From contig NZ_KE150262.1 in the NCBI RefSeq assembly GCF_000411135.1, positions 640,976 through 696,847 on the forward strand: a DNA stretch of 55,872 bases. The letters run 5' to 3'. The DNA is from Actinotignum schaalii FB123-CNA-2 (GTDB lineage: Bacteria > Actinomycetota > Actinomycetes > Actinomycetales > Actinomycetaceae). Position 1 is the first letter of the stretch, and every line of letters begins with the position of its first letter. The notes beneath the pieces are model-generated. The model saw only the letters and a program-made list of their open reading frames with translations, had not been told where the DNA came from and did no database searches. Both the position numbers and the translations under genes were made by a program. Of this stretch, positions 35,032-44,115 are shown piece after piece.

Positions 35032-35745
35032 CTACTTGCGCCGGTGCCCGAAGAGGGCACTACCCAGTAGTGTAACTGCACCCAAGGCGGCAATCCCAAG
35101 ACCAGCCACCACGGCCAGCCCGGTTTGTTCCCCGCGCCGAGCATCGGCAATAACATCCTGGGCTACCTGCGCGGGCGAGGGAATTCCTGCGGAGCAATGC
35201 CCGGCGGGGGAATGCCCGGCGGAGCAATGCCCGGAGCACCCGTGGCCGGCGGCGGCGTCGTCGTAATGGTGCGCGCCACCGCATTCACACGCCCCACCGC
35301 ACGTCCCGCCACCCTCGCATTCTGCGAGTGTCACGTCGGTATCGGCACAACCGCAACCGCACGGGCCACAGTCATCGGCACCCGCGGCGCTGGCACCCAC
35401 GTCGGCGAAACGCTCCTTCGCGGAATCAGCCAGGCAGTTCACTTTCTCCTTCGCGGTGTACGCGAAATCGGAGGCTTTGGCGGAGGCCTCGGCCGCGGTG
35501 CTCTTCGCGCTATCCGCAAAAGCCGAAGCCTTATCCTTCGCGGCTTCTGTCAAAGCAGCAGCCTTATCTTTCAGGGTGGCCGTGGTGGAAGCCACCTTGT
35601 CTTTAGCGGCATCCGTAGCGTTTTTGATATTCGTGCGCGGATCGAGGCGATCCACCAGCTCATTGACGGTGGCGGTTAGCTCCGCGCGGGTGCGTTCGAT
35701 ATCGCGCTGGATGTCCTCAGGTTTACGGTTATCGGAAGCGCTCAC
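35032..35745 (-). CDS. DUF3618 protein with cysteine/histidine-rich insert
   Basis: The 237-aa protein starts with DUF3618 (PEDIQRDIERTRAELTATVN), then a long Ala/Lys helix of ~80 residues. Residues 126-184 then hold 11 Cys and 6 His in Gly-rich sequence (CGPCGCGCADTD, CGGACECGGAHH, HGCSGHCSAGH). One membrane helix (VVAGLGIAALGAVTLLGSAL) and HRRK end the protein. The insert looks like a metal-binding patch, which is not a normal part of DUF3618. Its start overlaps the Holin-X stop (ATGA), so the pair is coupled. DUF3618 partners are thought to act at the envelope. Confidence 0.8.
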   Translation of the reverse strand: MSASDNRKPEDIQRDIERTRAELTATVNELVDRLDPRTNIKNATDAAKDKVASTTATLKDKAAALTEAAKDKASAFADSAKSTAAEASAKASDFAYTAKEKVNCLADSAKERFADVGASAAGADDCGPCGCGCADTDVTLAECEGGGTCGGACECGGAHHYDDAAAGHGCSGHCSAGHSPAGHCSAGIPSPAQVAQDVIADARRGEQTGLAVVAGLGIAALGAVTLLGSALFGHRRK

Positions 35746-36242
35746 TTCGATAGGCCTTTCTTCACGGCGTCGACGTCCTTGCTCAGGCCGCCAACAAGAT
35801 TAGTTGGATACTTTCCGGATTTCTTGAGTTTGCGCAGCCCCAGCAGCGCGAGCACCGCAATGATAAGGAGCAGCATCCCGGCAACCGTCAGGTAGCCGGC
35901 CCACCAGCGCCCACCGAAGACCATCGTGAAGAAAGCCGCGGCCGCGTGCAGCAGGAAACCGAACATAAACAGCGCCAGCACGCCGGCCACCGCGAGGAGT
36001 ACCCCGCCCATCCCGAGATTGAGGACCTTGTGCTTGAGACTGGCCTGGGTGTACTGAATCTCGTCACGAACCAGGGTGGAGAACTGAGCCGTGGCGGAGG
36101 AGAACAATTCGCCCACGGTGCGGCGGTTCGGTTCGCGTGCCGCGGCTGCTCGCGCTTCTTCGGAGGAGGACGCCACGTAGCCGGAGCCCGGAAGTGGCCC
36201 GGTGGTGCTTGCCCGTGCGTTCTCAACATCTTTTTGCGCCAT
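35742..36242 (-). CDS. Actinobacterial Holin-X family membrane protein
   Basis: The 166-aa protein has a polar N-terminal ~75 residues, with the family region VGELFSSATAQFSTLVRDEI followed by a helix-rich EIQYTQASLKHK. Two membrane helices form a hairpin (LLAVAGVLALFMFGFLL and YLTVAGMLLLIIAVLALLGL). A basic tail ends the protein. This layout is typical of PF07332, called phage holin X but common in chromosomes beside DUF3618. The ATG at 36242 is preferred over a GTG one codon earlier because of AGGGG spacing. The mRNA continues directly into the DUF3618 gene. Confidence 0.8.
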   Translation of the reverse strand: MAQKDVENARASTTGPLPGSGYVASSSEEARAAAAREPNRRTVGELFSSATAQFSTLVRDEIQYTQASLKHKVLNLGMGGVLLAVAGVLALFMFGFLLHAAAAFFTMVFGGRWWAGYLTVAGMLLLIIAVLALLGLRKLKKSGKYPTNLVGGLSKDVDAVKKGLSK

Positions 36243-36444
36243 CACATCCCCTTTGCGTCGGCCAATAACGTGGCGATAGATACATTCTAGTGTGCCCCAG
36301 AAAGCTTTAAATAGATAACGGAAGGCTGAAAATTTCTTCCTGAGCGAGGGCGCGGCGGTTTCACGCCGTGCGGGGCGGTGCCGTTCCGATGACGGGGTGT
36401 TCCCTCAGTGGTACGACGCCGCAGCAGCCTCCCGCGCGGTGCGC

Positions 36445-37203
36445 CTATCTCGCAATGGCGATTTCTCGGAAAATTCGCCCCACATCGGCGCGGGCCACCA
36501 GCCCGATCAACACCCCGGTGGCATCTCCGGTGCGGGTGATCAGTACGGCGGGGTGGCCGCGGTCGGTCAGGGCCGTGCATACCGCCATGGCGCGGTCGGA
36601 AGGTTTGGCGTAGAGAGGAGCATCATGTGCACCGCTGTGGGCGAGGATCTCCCCGGCCGGTACCTCAGCCAGCTGTGATTCCTTCCCGGCCGCTACCATG
36701 CCGGCCACCCAGCGGGCCACCATATTGGTGGTGAGTAGTCCGGTAATCGTGGCGTCTGTGGACTCCGTGGATTTGTCCACCACCGGCAGTTGGGCGTAGC
36801 CGTGGGCGTGCAGAATGGTGGCGACAGTAGCGAAGGTGTCCGCGGGGGAGACGGTAGCGACGTCGTGAACCATGAAGTTCTGGATTTGAGGTTCGTTACG
36901 CACCTGGAAAAGTAACCGTTCAGCGGCCTCCACCAGATCGGCGCGCGGGGTGGCAATGGGCTGGCCATTTTTGTAGTTGTTATGCGCGATGGTATTACGC
37001 AGGTTGCGCAGCACCTCTCCCAAGTCATGATTGCGGACCACCGCGGGAACCCGCTTCGCGTACGCTTTCGCCCAGGCATCCCCAAAACCGCGCGAATCTA
37101 GCCCGGTGGCATGGTCAAGCTCGGCCCGGAGATCTTCCACCGCGGAAAGGAAACGTTGGGTGAGGGAGTTCGCGGTGGAAGAAGTAGCGTCGTCGTGCAT
37201 ATC
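36445..37203 (-). CDS. CBS-domain protein
   Basis: The 252-aa cytosolic protein has an N-terminal helical domain (LRAELDHATGLDSRGFGDAW, LRNLRNTIAHNNYKNG) of ~100 residues. A CBS pair follows: FMVHDVATVSPADTFATVAT with AQLPVVD, and later APLYAKPSDRAMAVCTALTDRGHPAVLI. CBS pairs usually sense adenosine nucleotides. The ATG at 37203 lacks a strong ribosome site; longer starts enter the GltS intergenic space. No catalytic domain is visible, so it is probably a regulator or sensor. Confidence 0.78.
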   Translation of the reverse strand, partial: DMHDDATSSTANSLTQRFLSAVEDLRAELDHATGLDSRGFGDAWAKAYAKRVPAVVRNHDLGEVLRNLRNTIAHNNYKNGQPIATPRADLVEAAERLLFQVRNEPQIQNFMVHDVATVSPADTFATVATILHAHGYAQLPVVDKSTESTDATITGLLTTNMVARWVAGMVAAGKESQLAEVPAGEILAHSGAHDAPLYAKPSDRAMAVCTALTDRGHPAVLITRTGDATGVLIGLVARADVGRIFREIAIAR

Positions 37204-37267
37204 ACCATGGTAGCGAAGCGGCGGTGCCGCGAGTCGCCTAGTGGCCCGCCCCGCGCAACCGATCCGC

Positions 37268-38701
37268 CTAGCCCGTAAACCCGGTACCCAGGGTGCCCAC
37301 CGGGCCGGGCGCACCGTGAGTATTCGCGTGCCCGGAGCGCACCACCCACCAGCCGCCCAGCAGTCCGAGCACCGCGATGGCGCCCCAGACACCCACCACG
37401 GCCCATCCCATACCGGCCAAAGCCATAACGGGCACGAAGGACACCGCGGAAATCTCCACCGGCACGACGGGTAGGTAGGCGTAACCGAATTGCTCGATGG
37501 TTCCTGATTCCAGCTTAGGATCCACGATGCGCAGCAGCGCCAGGCCGGTGGAGACCGAGCCGGTGGCCCAGCCCCAGGTGAAGAGCTGGCGCTCGAACCA
37601 GCCCTCGCCCATGAGCCGCGGGGCCACTACCAGGCCCAGAACCGTGCACAGGATAAGGCCGAAGAGGAACAGCAACCCGAGAGCAAGAATATGGTCAGAT
37701 ACAAATTCCGGCTGAATGGACGCGATACCGCACACGATAAGAATGTCCGTGCATAGGCCGGATACCGAGCGCAGGGTGCCCGCGTCGAGCAGGTGGGAGG
37801 CACCCACCCCGTTCATGACGATACGCACCACGATACCCACCAGGAAAGCGATGGCGAAAAGCGGGAAGGAAATGCCGGGGAACAGGTGCTTGAGGAGCTG
37901 TCCGATGCCGTAGCCCACCACCGCCACCAGGCTCACAATCCCAACCTCGAAAGAGAGCGTCTCAATCGAGCCGCCGGAGAAGGTGTGGTAGCCCAGGGCC
38001 GGGCGGCGTTTATTGGCGTCGAGCACCCCGGTGCGGAGTTCATCGGGCAGGGAATCCATGCCGCGGAAAGCCTTGGCCTGCCCGCGCCGCGCCCCGAATT
38101 TCGCGAGAATAATCCCGCCGATCACCCCGACCAGCAGGCCGACCGTGGCCGAGGTGAAGGCTAGCGAGGCCACTTCCGGTTGCCCATTTTCCGCGTAAAT
38201 ATTGCCCACGGCCGCGGCGGTTCCGAAACCGCCCGCCCAGCCGGTGAAGAGCATAATTCCGAGCACGTCCGGCGAACCGAGTACCGGGGTGAGGAAAAGC
38301 AGCGCGAAAGCCATGCCGAGCGCCACCTGCGCCCCGTACATGAGCACTCCGTAGGAGGCGAAACCGCCTACCGTTTTATTGACTTTGCGGATGTCGAAAT
38401 CATCGGTGAGGGCCATGCAGGCGAATACGATGACGATAAGAATCGAGGCGTAGGTGCCCATATGCTCGGAGAACGGAATCCCGGTTACCTGCCAGGAGCC
38501 GATATGCCAGCCGCGGTTTTTCGCTATCGCACCGAGCACATTCGGGCCGAGCACCAGCCCCAATGCGCCGGCGATCACCGAGGCGGGAACTAGCATATTC
38601 TGCAGCCACTTCACCCGGGCGCGCAGGAATACCCCAATGGCGAGCAGCAGGCCAATCATTCCGGCGTCGACCAGCATGGTCCACGGCGTGTATGCGTTCA
38701 T
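37268..38701 (-). CDS. gltS: Sodium/glutamate symporter family protein
   Basis: The 477-aa integral membrane protein has about ten or more helices and the GltS-type features TGWAGGFGTAAAVGNIY and, in the second half, FTWGWATGSVSTGLALLRIV. Two-fold repeat logic is visible: re-entrant Gly/Ala-rich loops appear in both halves. The ATG at 38701 has GGAGGGACG before it. It probably imports glutamate with sodium, complementing gdhA. Substrate assignment is by family; distant members of this family may carry other dicarboxylates. Confidence 0.82.
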   Translation of the reverse strand: MNAYTPWTMLVDAGMIGLLLAIGVFLRARVKWLQNMLVPASVIAGALGLVLGPNVLGAIAKNRGWHIGSWQVTGIPFSEHMGTYASILIVIVFACMALTDDFDIRKVNKTVGGFASYGVLMYGAQVALGMAFALLFLTPVLGSPDVLGIMLFTGWAGGFGTAAAVGNIYAENGQPEVASLAFTSATVGLLVGVIGGIILAKFGARRGQAKAFRGMDSLPDELRTGVLDANKRRPALGYHTFSGGSIETLSFEVGIVSLVAVVGYGIGQLLKHLFPGISFPLFAIAFLVGIVVRIVMNGVGASHLLDAGTLRSVSGLCTDILIVCGIASIQPEFVSDHILALGLLFLFGLILCTVLGLVVAPRLMGEGWFERQLFTWGWATGSVSTGLALLRIVDPKLESGTIEQFGYAYLPVVPVEISAVSFVPVMALAGMGWAVVGVWGAIAVLGLLGGWWVVRSGHANTHGAPGPVGTLGTGFTG

Positions 38702-39031
38702 CGTCCCTCCTACGGTTGCGATAGTTGCGCGAAGCTTAGGGGAGGGGTGCGTGGAACCTCCTCCCATTGGTAAAGATACAGTAAAACTCCTGTGATGTTT
38801 TAGTTAGGTGTGGTGCTGGGGGTTGTGATGTGCGGAGTTTCACGCCGGGGCTTGCGTCTCGTCGTGGCTTGCGCTGTGTGCTTTTTCCTTCATTAACGAC
38901 GACGCCGGACCTCTTCTCCCGTGCGTGCTCCCCCTCGATATGATGGCTATGGTGACCGCCACGCACGCGGCGCCGGCGCACCAGGCCGGGGCGGCGGGGC
39001 GCGGGCGGCGTCGTCATCAAGGAGGAAAAAT
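38702..39031. other. Divergent intergenic region gltS/PfkB
   Basis: It contains outward promoters for gltS (TACTGT and TATCTT candidates near 38780 on the minus strand) and for the kinase. An ACGACGACGCCGG form of the dispersed GTACGACGCCGC motif lies near 38893. No gene is visible. Confidence 0.4.
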
Positions 39032-39970
39032 ATGACGGATCTGGTGACTTTCGGCGAATCGATGGGGGCGCTGACCTTTACGGAATCCCCGCAGATCGGG
39101 GCGCGGCCGCGCGCGTCTTTCGGCGGTGCGGAAACGAATGTGGCCATCGGGATGGCGCGGCTGGGGCATTCCACCGCGTGGGTCGGGAGCGTCGGCAAGG
39201 ACCTATTTGGTTACATGATTATGCGCACCCTGCGCGGCGAGGGCGTGCGCTGGGATCACGCCCGCCAGATCACCACCGCGCCCACCGGGGTGCTGGTCTC
39301 GCGCCACGCGGGCTTGGGGACCTTCGCGGTGGATTACCACCGTAAGTTCTCCGCGGGGCGCCTCATTACCCCTGATCAGATCCGCGCCATGTTTGAGCTG
39401 GAACCAAAAATCGTGCATCTCACGGGTATCACCCCGGCGCTCGGGGAGGAGGCGCGCGCCGCCACGATGCTTGCGGTGGAGCTGGCCGGGGAGCGCGGGG
39501 TACCGGTCTCCTTCGACGTCAATTTCCGCTCGCGCTTGTGGGAGGCGGCGGATGCGGCCCCGGTGCTCGCGCGGATCGCGCGCGGGGCGCATGTGGTCTT
39601 CGGCGGTACGGAGGAACTTGAGCTGCTCACCGGTGAATCCGAGGTAGCCGCGGCAACTCAGCGCCTGCTGGACTGGGGCGTTGCGGAAGTGGTGTGGAAG
39701 GATTCGACGACGGCGCGCGTGACCACCCCCACCGAGTCGGTGGAACGACCCGGGCGGCGGGTCACCGTGGTGGACACCATCGGGGCTGGTGATGCCTTCG
39801 TGGCCGGGTATCTTTCCGGGTGGCTCGAGGGGCTTTCCTTCGCGGAGCGCCTGGATCGCGGGCACCTCCTGGGAGCCTTCGCGGTGGGCACCATCGGCGA
39901 TTGGGAAGGCGGGCCCACCCGCGAAGAACTCACCATCGCGGAGATTTCCGGCGGCGAAGTGGCGCGCTAG
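39032..39970 (+). CDS. PfkB-family sugar kinase
   Basis: The 312-aa ribokinase-fold enzyme phosphorylates a sugar or sugar acid with ATP. The N-terminal FGESMGALT, the GGAETNVAIGMARLG substrate motif, SFDVNFRSRLW and the C-terminal DTIGAGDAFVAGYLSGW (catalytic Asp and anion hole) are all present. AAGGAGG lies 6 nt before the ATG. The sequence resembles 2-keto-3-deoxygluconate kinases (DVNFRSRLW is common there), but fructose or other sugars are possible. It is monocistronic, and no linked pathway gene confirms the substrate. Confidence 0.82.
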   Translation: MTDLVTFGESMGALTFTESPQIGARPRASFGGAETNVAIGMARLGHSTAWVGSVGKDLFGYMIMRTLRGEGVRWDHARQITTAPTGVLVSRHAGLGTFAVDYHRKFSAGRLITPDQIRAMFELEPKIVHLTGITPALGEEARAATMLAVELAGERGVPVSFDVNFRSRLWEAADAAPVLARIARGAHVVFGGTEELELLTGESEVAAATQRLLDWGVAEVVWKDSTTARVTTPTESVERPGRRVTVVDTIGAGDAFVAGYLSGWLEGLSFAERLDRGHLLGAFAVGTIGDWEGGPTREELTIAEISGGEVAR

Positions 39971-40030
39971 CACATAGGTTGCGGGCCTTGGCTAACGCGC
40001 CACCTCGGTAGCGGTTCGGAGTGTTACGGG

Positions 40031-42268
40031 TTAGCGGCGAACGGCGGGGGTATCGGTACCGTTGCCGTCCCAATCGCCCACGAAGAGCTGATCGGAGGCC
40101 CGCCCGTAGGTGAGGACCTGATCCGCTTCGCCAGCGGCCAGCGAGTTCTTCACATAAACGGTATTGCCCCGGCGCACTGCCAGCGTATCGACGCCGTCGC
40201 CATCGAAATCGCCCAGGATTGTGGCGTCACCCGCACGGCCGTAAGAGAAAACGGTATCCGCCGCGCCGCCCGCAACAATGTTCTTGACGTAGTACAGGTT
40301 GCCGCGCCGCACCGCGAACGTGTCCTTCCCGTCCCCGTCGAAATCTCCGGTGAGGACGGTATCGCCCGCGCGGCCGTAGTGGACGACCTCGTCGGCCTCT
40401 CCGCCGTGCAAGGAATTGAGGACGTAGAAGGTATTGCCGCGCCGCACCGCGAAGGTATCCTTCCCATCGCCATCGAAATCGCCCACCAGGATCTCATCAC
40501 CGGCGCGACCGTAGGAGAATTCAACATCGGCCGCCCCGCCGTCGACGCTGTTCTTCACGTAGATCTTATTGCCGCGCCGCACCGCGAAGGTATCGACACC
40601 GTCGCCGTCCCAGTCACCCACGAGAACCTCATCGCCCGCGCGACCGTAGGAGAACACATTGCTGGCCTGGCGCGAGGTCCAATCATTGGAAACATAGAAA
40701 ACATTGCCGGTGGCGGGCATATCTCTACCGGGGCCGCCCGGCGTGGGCTTAGGCGCGGGCGCCGGGGAGAGACGATCCACATCGGCCTGAGCGCGCGCCG
40801 CATCAGCTTCGGCGGCGGCAAGCCGCTGGCCAAATTCGCCGAGCTGTGCGGCGCGGGCGGCGGCACGATCACGTTCCGCGGTTGCCGCGGCGAGCTGTTC
40901 TGCCAGTTTCTGGACAGCTTGCTTTGCGGACTTCGCGCTCTCGTAGGTTTCGGTCGCAGCAGTGAGTTTGGCCTGCCCGGCATCGAGTGCGGCTTTGGCG
41001 GCCTCGTATTCACGCGTGGCAGTTTCTAGTTTCGCCTTCGCGACCTGGGCTTCTATGGAATCGGGATTGTTCTTGCTGGCGGTGGCTAGTTCCGCGGTGG
41101 CAGTATCGAGAGCCATGCGAGCTGCGAGGGATCCGTTCGAAATAGTGTTCTTAAGACCCTCCATATAGCGCTGCAATGAATCGGAGTATTCGGCAACCGT
41201 TTGCGCTTCGGAGCGATCCTCGTAGAGAGGCGTGTGATCGAAAGTATTTGCCTGAATATTGGGAGCGTAGGCCAGCCCCGTCACCGTGTAATTGGGGCTG
41301 ACAATATTAAGGTAATGCCCGACTTTCGCGAAATCCGTGACGCCCTGGTCGTGGAGGGCCTTTTCGTTGTGATACCAGAGCTTGAGAGAGAGCTCATCTC
41401 CGGCATAGCGGGCGGAAGCGAGGTTCTCCGCCACATTGAAAGCCTTAATATGAGCCATCTTATTGGTGCGGGACTGCGCGTTCACCTGCAGCTGCGCTAC
41501 CGCCATAAGGTAGTCCGTGACCTTGAAGGGCTCGAGCTGATGCTGCGCGCGCAGCTCGTTGATCTTATTAATAAGGCTGAGGGTTTTCGCCATGGAATCC
41601 AGGTTCGTAGCATCATCGGCTGCGCCCGGATGGGTATAGGAGGCCAGCGGCTTACCCTGGTAGTCCTTGTCGGTAGCAAAAACATCGAGGGCTTTCTGGG
41701 CATTGCGGGTTTCATAGAACCCGAGGGCTCCCCGGTCCCATTGTTGCTGCGCTGCGGCCTTGGATTCTTCAAGCTTGGCCCGTGCAGCGTCAACCTTTTC
41801 CTGGGCCGTTTTGGCAGCCTCAGGATTGGGCGCGATGGCCTTATCGTAAGCGGCCTGTGCGGCATCGCGGCGGGCCTTAGTTGACTCGGCATTTGTGGTG
41901 AGATGGGGCATGGCTGCTGCGGCGTCGTCGTACCCCTTCTTCGCGGAATCGAAACCGGAAGCTTTCGCTACCGCGGCATCATAAGCCTGTTGCGCGGCCT
42001 CCGCCTGCGCATTCGCCCGCGCGTAGGCCTGCGCGGCGCTCTGGATATCCGCGGTGCTCGCGCCGCTTTCCTTCATCTCGGTGAGAATGGAGTCGCGAGC
42101 CGCGATGGCGGCGGCGAGCCGGGCGCGAGCCTCGGCGAGCTGCGCTGCGGAATTGTCACCGGGCGTGGATTCACTGGCGGCGGCGGGAGCGGGACTGATG
42201 ACCGGCAGTGCCTGGGCGGCGAGCGGGACCAGCAGAGCCCCCGTCATGAGGAGTGCCGATGTGCGCAT
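40031..42268 (-). CDS. Secreted CAP-domain protein with coiled coils and FG-GAP repeats
   Basis: The 745-aa protein has a signal peptide (MRTSALLMTGALLVPLAAQA). An Ala/Glu-rich coiled coil of ~150 residues follows, then a CAP/SCP-like domain (SLINKINELRAQHQLEPF, later GHYLNIVSPNYTVTGLAYA) around 225-350. A second coiled coil (to ~500) and a Pro-rich linker come next. Five tandem ~47-aa repeats then each carry FSYGRAGDE and GDFDGDGKDTFAVRRGN (Ca2+-type DxDGDG loops). There is no sortase signal; the repeats end at the C-terminus. CAP and repeat modules suggest a secreted adhesive or wall-binding virulence-type factor. The activity is not known. Confidence 0.8.
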   Translation of the reverse strand: MRTSALLMTGALLVPLAAQALPVISPAPAAASESTPGDNSAAQLAEARARLAAAIAARDSILTEMKESGASTADIQSAAQAYARANAQAEAAQQAYDAAVAKASGFDSAKKGYDDAAAAMPHLTTNAESTKARRDAAQAAYDKAIAPNPEAAKTAQEKVDAARAKLEESKAAAQQQWDRGALGFYETRNAQKALDVFATDKDYQGKPLASYTHPGAADDATNLDSMAKTLSLINKINELRAQHQLEPFKVTDYLMAVAQLQVNAQSRTNKMAHIKAFNVAENLASARYAGDELSLKLWYHNEKALHDQGVTDFAKVGHYLNIVSPNYTVTGLAYAPNIQANTFDHTPLYEDRSEAQTVAEYSDSLQRYMEGLKNTISNGSLAARMALDTATAELATASKNNPDSIEAQVAKAKLETATREYEAAKAALDAGQAKLTAATETYESAKSAKQAVQKLAEQLAAATAERDRAAARAAQLGEFGQRLAAAEADAARAQADVDRLSPAPAPKPTPGGPGRDMPATGNVFYVSNDWTSRQASNVFSYGRAGDEVLVGDWDGDGVDTFAVRRGNKIYVKNSVDGGAADVEFSYGRAGDEILVGDFDGDGKDTFAVRRGNTFYVLNSLHGGEADEVVHYGRAGDTVLTGDFDGDGKDTFAVRRGNLYYVKNIVAGGAADTVFSYGRAGDATILGDFDGDGVDTLAVRRGNTVYVKNSLAAGEADQVLTYGRASDQLFVGDWDGNGTDTPAVRR

Positions 42269-42559
42269 AAGAGTTCTCTTTCTGTTTCGACCGTGAAAGT
42301 GAAAGGGATGATTCCCGGTGCGCAGGTTAGTGGGCGTTTCTGGATATAAACCGGACATAGATTGGGAAGATGCTGGCCTAGCGGAAGGCTGCTAGCGCGC
42401 GGAGCCGGGCGGTTAATCCGCATGCACGACACCGGCGCCGCGAAATACCCGTATACGACACCGGCACCGCGCAGCGAATCGGATTCCCGAGAGGGGAGAT
42501 CACGCTTCGCCACACGGCGCCGACGGAGAGTTCAGGACTTGCGAGAGCTAGAGAATTTC

Positions 42560-43750
42560 TTACTTACCGGTGGATCCGGGGCTGGCCTTACCGTCAGTGG
42601 TGTAGGACTTTGCGCCGGTTCCGGCGAGCGCCCCACCCTGGACGATAATGTAAGAATCGCGCAGCTGGCGGCCAGCGAAGAAATCTTCGAGGATTTCGCG
42701 GGTGCCGGCAGCGTAGCGAGTCTGTGCGGACAGCGAGGAACCGGAGGTGTGAGGGGTCATCGCGTTGCGCGGCATGGTGCGCCACGGGTGATCCTCGGCC
42801 GGGGGCTGCGGGTACCACACGTCGCCGCCGTAGCCACCGAGCTGGCCGGATTCGAGGGCCTTGACAATATCGTCGCGCACCACGATCTCCGCGCGGGCGG
42901 TATTGACAATGTAGGAGCCGCGGCGCATCGAGTTGATCATTTTCTCGTCCACCATATGGTAGGTATCCGAGGTGAGCGGGGAATGGATGGAAACCACGTC
43001 CACGCTGCGCATGAGATCCTCAACGGATTCATGGTAGGTGGCCCCGAGTTCTTTCTCGGTCTGCGGATCGAGACGGTACAGATCGTAGTAGTGCAGGTTA
43101 ACATCGAAGGGCTTCATGCGCTTGAGCAGAGCCCGGCCGATACGCCCAGCGGCGATAACACCGACATCCATGCCTTCCAGGTCATAGGACCACTTGACGG
43201 CATCGGCGATATTCCAGCCCTTCTCATCGGTGACGATGCGGTGGGCGGGAACGAAGTTGCGCACCAGGTTGAGGATGGTCATAGCCGCATGTTCGGCCAC
43301 TGAAATCGAGTTCGAGTAGGTGACCTCAGCAACCGTAATATTGCGCTTCATAGCTTCGGTGAGGTCCACGTGATCGGAGCCCACGCCGGCGGTGATGGCC
43401 AGCTTGAGGTTCTTAGCCTTCTCCAGGCGATCCTTGCCCAGGTAAGCGGGCCAGAACGGCTGCGAGATAACCACGTCCGCTTCCGGCAGGTACTTCTCGA
43501 ATTCCGAATTCTCGCCTTCCTTATCGGAGGTGACGATGAGTTCGTGCCCGTTATCCGCAGCCCACTTCTTCAGGCCCAGGGCGCCGGATACGCATGCCAC
43601 CATCTCGCCCGGCGTGAAATCGATGCCCGACGGCGTAGGGGTGCTGGAGCCACCCGGGTAGGAATCAATCGTGGGGATTGAATCACGGATGTACTTGGGT
43701 GGGAAGCCGTCCACGGGATCCGGGTACAGCACCATGAGAATTTTCGCCAT
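42560..43750 (-). CDS. fdh: NAD-dependent formate dehydrogenase
   Basis: The 396-aa D-2-hydroxyacid dehydrogenase-fold enzyme oxidises formate to CO2 with NAD+. All the residues of the Pseudomonas sp. 101 enzyme that I can align are present, with numbers shifted by 1-2: Asn147 (TYSNSISVAEH), Asp223 (NAD preference), Arg286 (NTARAEI), Gln315 and His334 (MTPHTSGSSL). The nucleotide fold reads VIAAGRIGR. GAGGTGA precedes the ATG. It is monocistronic with an AT-rich region before it. A metal-free NAD-type Fdh is typical of methylotrophs and uncommon in fermentative actinomycetes, so it may have been acquired. Confidence 0.93.
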   Translation of the reverse strand: MAKILMVLYPDPVDGFPPKYIRDSIPTIDSYPGGSSTPTPSGIDFTPGEMVACVSGALGLKKWAADNGHELIVTSDKEGENSEFEKYLPEADVVISQPFWPAYLGKDRLEKAKNLKLAITAGVGSDHVDLTEAMKRNITVAEVTYSNSISVAEHAAMTILNLVRNFVPAHRIVTDEKGWNIADAVKWSYDLEGMDVGVIAAGRIGRALLKRMKPFDVNLHYYDLYRLDPQTEKELGATYHESVEDLMRSVDVVSIHSPLTSDTYHMVDEKMINSMRRGSYIVNTARAEIVVRDDIVKALESGQLGGYGGDVWYPQPPAEDHPWRTMPRNAMTPHTSGSSLSAQTRYAAGTREILEDFFAGRQLRDSYIIVQGGALAGTGAKSYTTDGKASPGSTGK

Positions 43751-44040
43751 TAAAAATCACCTCTTTTAGTAGTGAGAGGCCAGCTTCTTCGCCAGCCCGC
43801 TTAGTACTTTAGTCCCAGGTGGTGCGTGTGTGTCAAGACCCTTTTTATTGGTGTCGCTAAGTTGTGGTGCGTTGGGGTGAAAATGGCGAAACCGCGCTGT
43901 TATTACGAGTTTTTATGATCGAAATAGTATTATTTTTTATCGCAAATAATGGATATGGAGTTTATGAGAGTGTGCCATTAGTCCTAGCTTGCGGATTTGT
44001 TGCGAGCCTTCTTAGTCCTTGCTTGTGGGTGGTGGTGCGA
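43751..44040. other. AT-rich intergenic region upstream of fdh
   Basis: This stretch is strikingly AT-rich between about 43900 and 43990 (ATTATTTTTTATCGC) and holds the fdh promoter region. A 113-aa plus-strand frame crosses it but lacks coding character and a ribosome site. Nothing else is recognised. Confidence 0.5.
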
Positions 44041-44080
44041 AAGAAGGGTGGCCGGTGTGTGAAGGCCGGCCACCCTTCTT
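44041..44080 (-). terminator. Terminator of the proline-rich wall protein gene
   Basis: AAGAAGGGTGGCCGG (44041-44055) and its perfect 15-bp complement (44066-44080) lie 35 bp after the minus-strand gene's stop. Confidence 0.8.
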
Positions 44081-44115
44081 CGTGTACGCGATGGGGTGTT
44101 GTTGGGTGCGGTCCG

